Of a stretch of 64,000 nt of DNA, positions 14,160 through 19,990 are shown in pieces. The notes under the pieces are model-generated. The model was not told the origin of the DNA and ran no database searches. It saw only the letters and a program-made list of their open reading frames with translations. The translations under genes were made by a program, and so were the position numbers. Source of the DNA: a virus; IMG/VR virus record IMGVR_UViG_3300042922_000295, positions 1-64,000 of that record, one strand, 5' to 3'. Within the stretch, counting starts at the first letter, position 1. Each line of letters starts with the position of its first letter.

Positions 14160-15122
14160 ATGGCACGACGCAAGGCAACCGAGACCCCGGAGACGACCGA
14201 GGTCCAGAGCACGGAGGAGAACACCGTGAGCACCGACACCACCACCGAGGCGCCCGTCGAGGCCGTCGCGGACGCGCCGGAGACGGACGCGCCCGAGGCG
14301 CCCGAGTACGACCTCACCGACTTCCAGGCCGCGCTGAAGCAGGCGCTGGAGGTCCGCGACGAGACGACCGGCGTCGTCCCCGAGGCGAACGTCAGCGAGG
14401 TCGTCGTCGCGTACCGCCAGATCAAGGGCGCGGCGGGCAAGCGCGCCGCCAAGGAGATCGTCGACGAGGCGATGAAGGAGGCGATGCGCGAGGCGAACCT
14501 GTCCGTCGCCCGTGCCAACCTCTCCATCAGCGAGAAGCTCGTCGCCGGTCCGTCCGGCGGCGGCTCGTCCAAGTCGTCCACGCCCCGCGAGCCGGTCGAC
14601 CCGACCGAGGCGTTCGTCGAGCTCGCGGCCGGTCTGCGGCTCGCCACGACGCTCGTCGGCAACACCGCGCCCGAGGGTGTCGCCGAGGACTGGCAGGAGA
14701 AGGCGAAGGAGAAGGTCGACGACGCCTTCGGCGACGCCGAGACGTTCCTCGCCTGGCTCCAGAGCGAGGACGAGGGCAAGGGCGACGAGCCCGAGGTCCC
14801 CGCCTTCGTGAAGGCGGCGGTCAAGCTCGCCCTCGGCAAGTCGGCCCGCGTGGGCACGGCTCGGGCGCGTGCCACGGGCGGCGGCTACTCGGGCGAGCGC
14901 CGCGACGTCGCGAAGCACATCCAGTCGGCCTTCGCCGACGTGGCCGAGGGCACGTTCCTCGCGGTCGCGGAGATCAGGAACCACAAGTCGGAGGAGTACG
15001 GCAACGACGCCCCGAGCGCCGGTGCCATCTCCGCCCGCCTGTTCCCCCGCAACGGCAAGGTCACGATCGAGGGCGTCGAGCCCGCGACGCAGAACGGCAA
15101 GAAGGGCGCCGTCAAGGCCTGA
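14160..15122 (+). CDS. putative DNA-binding protein, paralogue of 7962 gene
   Basis: 320 residues from ATG 14160 (GGGAG 9 nt upstream; a TTG at 14151 is less likely). The first 60 residues are Thr/Glu/Ala-rich. The rest aligns with the 220-residue product at 7962: EVVVAYRQIKGAAGKRAAKE, DPTEAFVELAAGLRLATTL, and C-terminal RRDVAKHIQSAF...LAVAEIRNH...PSAGAISARLF. This copy has two insertions, a Ser/Gly linker (GPSGGGSSKSS) and an acidic stretch (SEDEGKGDEPE). Glu is almost always GAG. The conserved end resembles a helix-turn-helix. Monocistronic, with its own terminator, hence probably abundant. Confidence 0.75.
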   Translation: MARRKATETPETTEVQSTEENTVSTDTTTEAPVEAVADAPETDAPEAPEYDLTDFQAALKQALEVRDETTGVVPEANVSEVVVAYRQIKGAAGKRAAKEIVDEAMKEAMREANLSVARANLSISEKLVAGPSGGGSSKSSTPREPVDPTEAFVELAAGLRLATTLVGNTAPEGVAEDWQEKAKEKVDDAFGDAETFLAWLQSEDEGKGDEPEVPAFVKAAVKLALGKSARVGTARARATGGGYSGERRDVAKHIQSAFADVAEGTFLAVAEIRNHKSEEYGNDAPSAGAISARLFPRNGKVTIEGVEPATQNGKKGAVKA

Positions 15123-15140
15123 CGTCGGCCTGCACGACCC

Positions 15141-15184
15141 GGCCCCGCACTCTCCCACACGGGAGGGTGCGGGGCCTTCGTGCT
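15141..15184 (+). terminator. Rho-independent-like terminator
   Basis: GGCCCCGCACTCTCCC (15141-15156) pairs with GGGAGGGTGCGGGGCC (15161-15176), one T-G pair, 4-nt loop, then TTCGTGCT. Confidence 0.8.
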
Positions 15185-15202
15185 GTAGGGTACAGCACGA
15201 GT
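15178..15202. promoter_or_regulatory. inverted repeat GTGCTGT-N5-ACAGCAC
   Basis: 7-bp arms around AGGGT, immediately after the terminator and about 20 nt before the TM2 gene start; a possible operator at its promoter. Confidence 0.35.
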
Positions 15203-15220
15203 CACGGAAGGAGAGAGAAC

Positions 15221-15490
15221 ATGAGCACGAACCTCACGATCAACAACACGAACAACGGAGGCTTCCCTGGCTATCGGCCGGTGAAGAACGCGTGGGCCGT
15301 CTTCTGGCTCGACATGTTCTTCGGCTTCCTGGGCGTGCACCGCTTCTACCTGGGGCACGTCGGACTCGGCGTCCTGTACCTGTTCACCGTGGGCCTGTTC
15401 GGTATCGGTGCCATCGTCGACCTGTTCATCGCCTGGCGCATCACGCGCAAGGAGAACATGCGACGCGGCCACGGTCCCGTCACCCGCTGA
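15221..15490 (+). CDS. TM2-domain membrane protein
   Basis: 89 residues from ATG 15221, with AAGGAG upstream; longer in-frame starts pass through the terminator. After an Asn-rich head (MSTNLTINNTNNGG) comes a textbook TM2 domain: KNAWAVFWLDMFFGFLGVHR, FYLGHVGLGVLYLF, then GIGAIVDLFIAWR. Two helices are joined by a short loop with the conserved HRFYLG and a DLF near the second helix. TM2 proteins sit in the cytoplasmic membrane and their roles are poorly defined. Confidence 0.88.
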   Translation: MSTNLTINNTNNGGFPGYRPVKNAWAVFWLDMFFGFLGVHRFYLGHVGLGVLYLFTVGLFGIGAIVDLFIAWRITRKENMRRGHGPVTR

Positions 15491-15503
15491 CTCCAACACC
15501 ACT

Positions 15504-15519
15504 GACCCCACACGGGAGG
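15504..15519 (+). promoter_or_regulatory. leader element GACCCCACACGGGAGG
   Basis: Recurrent leader, closest to consensus, ending 7 nt before ATG 15527. Confidence 0.7.
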
Positions 15520-15526
15520 ATTCACC

Positions 15527-15910
15527 ATGAGCCGCATCGACCGCGACCTGCAGACCTGGATCGAGCAGCGCGCCACGCAGGGCCACGTCAACGAGAAGAT
15601 CGGGCTGGCCATCGACGAGGCGCCGGAGTTCGACTACCTCGACCCGAGCGCCAACCTCTACGAGGTCGCGGGCACCTACGCGGGTGCCGTCGACTTCGAG
15701 GTCATCGTCACCGGTCCGTACGAGGTGAACGTCGCCGACTGGTGCGCCGAGTACTACGCCAAGACCAACCAGGAGACCGGCGACGGTGAGCCCTGGGAGA
15801 TCACGGTCACGCCGTACGTCAAGGACGACGAGACGGGTGAGTACTTCACGCACATGAGCAACGGCGACATGCCGACGTACAAGGTCACCGACGAGACCTG
15901 GAACGCCTGA
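15527..15910 (+). CDS. hypothetical acidic protein
   Basis: 127 residues, strongly acidic. Opens with an amphipathic helix (SRIDRDLQTWIEQRATQGHV) followed by beta-rich sequence (VDFEVIVTGPYEVNVADWC). Stop overlaps the next ATG by 1 nt. No recognised family. Confidence 0.7.
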   Translation: MSRIDRDLQTWIEQRATQGHVNEKIGLAIDEAPEFDYLDPSANLYEVAGTYAGAVDFEVIVTGPYEVNVADWCAEYYAKTNQETGDGEPWEITVTPYVKDDETGEYFTHMSNGDMPTYKVTDETWNA

Positions 15911-16167
15911 TGGCACTCGGTGACGGGATCGTCCGCGCCATCGAGACGCCCAAGAACCGGCGTGACATCATCCCGGCAGGCACTCGCGAGGTGTCGGTCA
16001 CGCTCGCCACACTCGGCAAGCAGCGCATGCGAGTGATCGACCGAGGTATTGCCATCGTGACGAAGGAGTATGTTGCGAAGTGGGGCGAGGTGCCGTGGGA
16101 CCTGGCAAGCCTGCACTTCCACTTCGTCACGGTCCAGTGCGTCGTGGTGCTGGAGGTCCGGCCGTGA
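15910..16167 (+). CDS. hypothetical protein
   Basis: 85 residues: ALGDGIVRAIETPKNRRDII then a beta-strand-rich remainder (REVSVTLATLGKQRMRVIDRG). Coupled on both sides by 1-4 nt overlaps. Function unknown. Confidence 0.65.
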   Translation: MALGDGIVRAIETPKNRRDIIPAGTREVSVTLATLGKQRMRVIDRGIAIVTKEYVAKWGEVPWDLASLHFHFVTVQCVVVLEVRP

Positions 16168-16892
16168 CCTACACCTGCGGCGCGTGCAAGCGCCAGCACG
16201 CCGACCCGTACCAGGCGCGCATCTGTTACGGGCTCGCTTCGCCGTACCCGGCACCCATGGCTGCGCCGCACTACGACGGCCGCGACGAGCCTGGCTCGAT
16301 GTCGCCTCGTCAGGAGCGCGTACTCGTGGAGCAGTACGCCGCGACCCGTGACATGACGCACCCGCACGGCCGTCGCCTGTCCGTCAACGCAGCATCCAAG
16401 CTGATCACCGAGCTGAAGGAGAAGGCCGTGAGTGGCGAGCTCAAGCTTCCCGAAGAGGACCCGCGCCTCACCATGCTCAAGGGCATGTTCGACATGATCC
16501 CGAACGGCTACTTCGCGGTCGAGATGGGCGACGGTTCGCCGCTCAAGTTCTTCCGCATCTCGAAGCGGAAGGTCGGCCACCTCAAGGGCTGCCGTGTCAT
16601 CCAGACGCAGCACGGCGAGGCGTACACGACGCGCATCGTCGTGACCGAGGCGGGGCGCTGGTCGATCCGAGACGACATGATCCTCGACCACCTCATGCTC
16701 GTCGTGGTCGACTACCAGCACGCCGCCATGCGGTACGCCAAGGAGATCGGCAAGTGCGCCCGGTGCAACGCCGAGCTGACCGACGAGCGCAGTCGGTGGT
16801 ACGGCATCGGTCCCGAGTGCGAGAAGCACTGGCCCTGGTACATCGAGGCCGTGGACCTGGAGCACAACGGAGTTCCGTACCGTGCAGGGTAA
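16164..16892 (+). CDS. DUF6011-like zinc protein
   Basis: 242 residues from GTG 16164 (GTGA overlap). Cys motifs at both ends: TYTCGACKRQHADPYQARIC at the start and GKCARCNAELTDERSRWYGI-GPEC near the C-terminus. The latter matches the pattern of DUF6011 (CxxC...L...RS..(Y/R)GIGPxC) found in many actinophage proteins. The middle (RLSVNAASKLITELKEKAVS; MIPNGYFAVE) resembles proteins annotated as phage nucleic-acid-associated factors. Exact role unknown. Confidence 0.75.
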   Translation: MTYTCGACKRQHADPYQARICYGLASPYPAPMAAPHYDGRDEPGSMSPRQERVLVEQYAATRDMTHPHGRRLSVNAASKLITELKEKAVSGELKLPEEDPRLTMLKGMFDMIPNGYFAVEMGDGSPLKFFRISKRKVGHLKGCRVIQTQHGEAYTTRIVVTEAGRWSIRDDMILDHLMLVVVDYQHAAMRYAKEIGKCARCNAELTDERSRWYGIGPECEKHWPWYIEAVDLEHNGVPYRAG

Positions 16893-17319
16893 GACCAAGG
16901 CTGGGATCGTTGGTGCGGTCGTCCTGCTCGTTGCCGGTTTCGGCATCGGGCAGGGCGTCCAGCCCAAGGTCTACCAGCCTGAGCCACGAACCGAGGTCGT
17001 CGTCAAGTACATCGACCGCGTCGAGGAGGTGGAGGTCGAGGTTCCCGCCGAACTTCCCGCCGTCTGTATCGAGGCGATCGACGCCATGCACGCGCTCCGC
17101 CTGAACATGGAGAGCATCGACACCGCAGCAGGTGACATCCTGCTGGAGGGTGCAGCACTCCAGTCGGCCGCAGTGCAGAACGACGTCAACGGCATGGTCC
17201 TCTCGCAGGAGGCTATCCGTGAGAGCCTGTCCACACTGGACACCGGCACTGTCGAGAAGCTCGACCTCATCAACCACATCGATTCATCGCTTGAGCGCTG
17301 CGAGTCGGCTATCGGGTGA
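16882..17319 (+). CDS. single-pass membrane protein with extracytoplasmic helix
   Basis: 145 residues from GTG 16882, with GGAG upstream. After a short basic head (QGKTKAG) comes one hydrophobic segment at about 8-26 (IVGAVVLLVAGFGIGQGVQ). An acidic coiled-coil-like remainder follows (VEEVEVEVPAELPAV). No lipobox or signal-peptidase site is obvious, so it is probably membrane-anchored with the C-terminus outside. Function unknown. Confidence 0.7.
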   Translation: MQGKTKAGIVGAVVLLVAGFGIGQGVQPKVYQPEPRTEVVVKYIDRVEEVEVEVPAELPAVCIEAIDAMHALRLNMESIDTAAGDILLEGAALQSAAVQNDVNGMVLSQEAIRESLSTLDTGTVEKLDLINHIDSSLERCESAIG

Positions 17320-17338
17320 CGCGTTCCCTCGTACGTAC

Positions 17339-17482
17339 GCGCCCCGTAGGCGCCCGACCACGGCCGACCGCTACAGGATCACCCGTCCGGCCGTCCGCGC
17401 CCCGTGGCGCCCCGTGCGGGCGCCCGTGCGGACGGCCGTAGCGGGGCGCCCCCGTGGTCGGGCGCCCCCGCCCGTAGCGCTA
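17339..17482. repeat. GC-rich intergenic repeat with TAGCGCTA site 9
   Basis: The gap holds GCGCCCCGTAGGCGCCCG (17339-17356), GCGCCCC/GGGCGCC words forming several alternative hairpins to 17470, and TAGCGCTA at 17475-17482. That site overlaps a -10-like TATGAT (17480-17485), 31 nt before ATG 17516. Confidence 0.5.
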
Positions 17483-17515
17483 TGATGTACCTACCGAAGA
17501 AAGGAACGAGACCTC

Positions 17516-17731
17516 ATGAAGCACACGTGCCAATGGGTCACCGAAGATGACACTGTGTGCGGCGAGAGCGCCGAGCACGAGCAGCGCCTGCCCATCGCAT
17601 TGGGCGCGACCGGTGTCATCTTCTTGTGCGACGCGCACAAGGCGAAGTTCAACCAGCTGATGCGGAAGAACCGGCGACTCGCCGCCCGCGTCGGCTACAC
17701 CCGTGGTGACCGAGACCGTCGGAAGGACTAG
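17516..17731 (+). CDS. small Cys/His protein
   Basis: 71 residues with KHTCQWVTEDDTVCGESAEH and FLCDAHKAKF: three Cys and four His spaced like a zinc ribbon. The C-terminus is very basic (RKNRRLAARVGYTRGDRDRRK). Its start has GAAAGG upstream. Immediately precedes the MoxR gene (6 nt gap), suggesting co-expression. Confidence 0.7.
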   Translation: MKHTCQWVTEDDTVCGESAEHEQRLPIALGATGVIFLCDAHKAKFNQLMRKNRRLAARVGYTRGDRDRRKD

Positions 17732-17737
17732 AGACCA

Positions 17738-19282
17738 GTGACCAGCACCAAGCCGTCTTGCGAGACGTGTCCCGCCTTCATCAAGGCGGAGGATGTACCG
17801 GGCAAGCTCCGCCGCGCAACTGGCTCAGCCATGTGCGGACGGTTCTTGATCCCCCTTGACCGGCCGACACAGGCCGAGCCCAAGGTGCTGAAGAAGGTGC
17901 ACGAGCACTTCGCATCGACCTGCGGGTCGTACGGCGAGCCGATGCCACCGACGCCCGAGGAGGCGCGACTCACCGTCGCGTTCCCCGACCCCGACCGACA
18001 GGTCAACACGCAGGGCACACCCAACTCCGCTGCGGTGCAGTCATGCAGCGGCTGTGCGCACTTCGTGCGAGACGACGCCGTCGCCCGCGAGTTCGGCTGG
18101 GTGACCGGGATGTGCTCGGCCAAGGGCAAGCTCGTCCTCACCAACCGCCAGACGTACGAGGCCCGCGACTGCGACTTCCGTACGTTCGGGGCACCTCGGA
18201 CCGAGACAGACGGCATCACCCTGTTCCCCGAGTACGCCGATGACTTCGGAGCGTACGACCCGGTGAAGGACTTCATCAACAACCTGTCCTCCGGTCCGGT
18301 CGACCCGCTGTCCTACGAGAGCGACGCGCCGGTCACCGAAGCCGAGCAGGCCGAGGGTGTGCAGGCGTGGCGCAAGATCGAGGACCCCGAGACCGGGAAC
18401 AGCACCCTGCTGCCGATCTTCCGGCCGTCGTACTTCGACGAGGACATGCAGGCGCTCATCCCCAAGACGGGCGACCCCGAGCACCCCGAGAACTACGTCG
18501 ACCACTTCCGAGGTGTGTACCTCGCTGCCGTGTGCTGGCAGGAGCTGGACGAGACGCCTGCCCTGTGGGGACAGGCCGGGACCGGCAAGACGGAGTTGTT
18601 CCGTCACCTCGCCTGGCTCATGCAGCTTCCGTTCCGCCGCATCAGCATCACAGGGTCGACGGAGCTGGACGACCTCGCCGGGAAGATGCGGTTCAACAAG
18701 GAGCAGGGTACGTACTTCCAGTACGGCCGTCTCCCGATGGCATGGTCGCACCCGGGTGTCATCTGCATCGACGAGCCGAACACCGGCGCGCCTGACGTGT
18801 GGCAGTTCATCCGCCCGCTGACGGACAACAGCAAGCAGCTCGTCCTCGACATGAACAAGGGCGAGGTCATCAAGCGTCACGACAGCGCGTACCTCGGCAT
18901 GGCGATGAACCCAAGCTGGGACGTCAAGAACGTCGGCACCATCGAGATCGGTGACGCAGACGCTAACCGACTGTTCCACGTCTACGTCGACCTGCCGCCG
19001 GAGAAGTTGGAACGCGAGATCATCAAGGCTCGCGTGAAGCTCGACGGCTGGGAGCTGTCCGGTCCTCAGATGGACATGCTCATGGGCGTGGCCAGGGACC
19101 TGCGCGCCCTCGTGGTCGACGGTTCGCTGCCGATCTCGTGGGCCATCCGCCCCCAGATCAAGGTCGCCCGCGCCCTGCGCTGGTTCGACACGGTCACGGC
19201 GTACAGGCGTGCCGTTGCTGACTACCTGGAGCCTGCCACCCAGGACATCATCCTGGACGTCGTGCGCTCGCACGCGTCCTGA
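17738..19282 (+). CDS. MoxR-type AAA+ ATPase with two Cys4 modules
   Basis: 514 residues from GTG 17738. The N-terminus has two tandem similar Cys modules, C8-x2-C11...C33...C62 and C103-x2-C106...C126...C145. Each has a C-x2-C-x-F pair followed by a G-x(1-3)-C motif, suggesting an internal duplication that binds Zn or Fe-S. Then comes an AAA+ core of the MoxR/CbbQ type: Walker A GQAGTGKTE (278-286), ITGSTELDDLAGK (304-316) and Walker B VICIDEPN (341-348). MoxR ATPases typically act on a von Willebrand A partner; here that partner is encoded at 19987. The Cys-rich head is not part of usual MoxR proteins. Confidence 0.85.
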   Translation: MTSTKPSCETCPAFIKAEDVPGKLRRATGSAMCGRFLIPLDRPTQAEPKVLKKVHEHFASTCGSYGEPMPPTPEEARLTVAFPDPDRQVNTQGTPNSAAVQSCSGCAHFVRDDAVAREFGWVTGMCSAKGKLVLTNRQTYEARDCDFRTFGAPRTETDGITLFPEYADDFGAYDPVKDFINNLSSGPVDPLSYESDAPVTEAEQAEGVQAWRKIEDPETGNSTLLPIFRPSYFDEDMQALIPKTGDPEHPENYVDHFRGVYLAAVCWQELDETPALWGQAGTGKTELFRHLAWLMQLPFRRISITGSTELDDLAGKMRFNKEQGTYFQYGRLPMAWSHPGVICIDEPNTGAPDVWQFIRPLTDNSKQLVLDMNKGEVIKRHDSAYLGMAMNPSWDVKNVGTIEIGDADANRLFHVYVDLPPEKLEREIIKARVKLDGWELSGPQMDMLMGVARDLRALVVDGSLPISWAIRPQIKVARALRWFDTVTAYRRAVADYLEPATQDIILDVVRSHAS

Positions 19283-19294
19283 TTCACCACCACC

Positions 19295-19312
19295 GACCCG
19301 ACACCTCGGAGG
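19295..19312 (+). promoter_or_regulatory. leader element GACCCGACACCTCGGAGG
   Basis: Recurrent leader ending 9 nt before ATG 19322. Confidence 0.65.
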
Positions 19313-19321
19313 CATTACATC

Positions 19322-19807
19322 ATGAGCATCAACCCGACTGACATCGACCACCTGCTCGGCGACACCCTGACGATGCCGCCGCTCCACATCTACTCGGACA
19401 GCCAGGGGCAGGTACGTCTGCTCAAGCGGGCGCCCGTCCGACACGAGGCGTTCGCCGCCCACACGGCGCACGTGCAGGTGGTGCAGGCTGCGCCTCGCCG
19501 GACCCAGATCGAGCAGTTCGCCTGGGACCGGGCCGACTGGTTCACGGAGAAGTGGACCGCCTTCGTCGACGCCGAGGGCGACTCGCTCACGCCGATCTTC
19601 GACGAGGTCAAGCGCGAGCAGGAGGAGCGCGCCAAGGCGGCGCCGATGACGATGACCCGCCTGCGCAAGATGAAGGTCGCTGACCTGCGCGAGTGGGTTC
19701 GGGCGAACATCGACCCCGACCTCCGTCGCGACGAGGTCATCGACGCGGCTAGCAAGTACGTGCTGCTGCACATCAGCCGCGACGACATCCTGCCCAAGCT
19801 GGGCTGA
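19322..19807 (+). CDS. hypothetical protein between MoxR and vWA genes
   Basis: 161 residues. The first 40 are hydrophilic; the C-terminal third is helical: TMTRLRKMKVADLREWVRAN, then DEVIDAASKYVLLHISRDDI. The RKMKVADLREWV segment resembles short SAP/LEM-like helix-extended-helix motifs, but this is weak. Position between the ATPase and its vWA partner suggests a third component of the same system. Confidence 0.6.
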   Translation: MSINPTDIDHLLGDTLTMPPLHIYSDSQGQVRLLKRAPVRHEAFAAHTAHVQVVQAAPRRTQIEQFAWDRADWFTEKWTAFVDAEGDSLTPIFDEVKREQEERAKAAPMTMTRLRKMKVADLREWVRANIDPDLRRDEVIDAASKYVLLHISRDDILPKLG

Positions 19808-19810
19808 CCG

Positions 19811-19990
19811 ATGGCTACCTGGGTGGTGGCGCGCACCGCAAGGAAGCGCCCCACGCTCATGCACAGCCTGGACCCTGACCGGGTCGGGTACACTCTGTGT
19901 GGCGTCGATGTGTCGGCATGGTCGCGTGCGTACTTCAACGCACCCATCCCGCAGATCGAGTGCCTCCGATGCAAGGGAGTTCGCAGGTGA
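19811..19990 (+). CDS. 59-residue Cys protein
   Basis: ATG 19811, 3 nt after the previous stop; its TGA overlaps the next gene's GTG (GTGA at 19987-19990). The product opens ATWVVARTARKRPTLMHSLD and contains RVGYTLCGVDVSAWSRAYF, then PQIECLRCKGVRR. It thus has one Cys followed by a C-terminal CxxC, resembling small zinc proteins of other actinophages. The tight overlaps on both sides support it. Confidence 0.65.
   Translation: MATWVVARTARKRPTLMHSLDPDRVGYTLCGVDVSAWSRAYFNAPIPQIECLRCKGVRR

Noticed and set aside
7177-17357. GC-rich intergenic repeats as insertion-sequence ends.
   Set aside because: No transposase frame, no target duplications and copies differ in their parts; they are treated as a dispersed non-coding repeat.
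18041-19864. Leftward 607-codon frame opposite the MoxR gene.
   Set aside because: Shadow of the MoxR gene, which has clear Walker motifs; no leftward ribosome site or neighbours.
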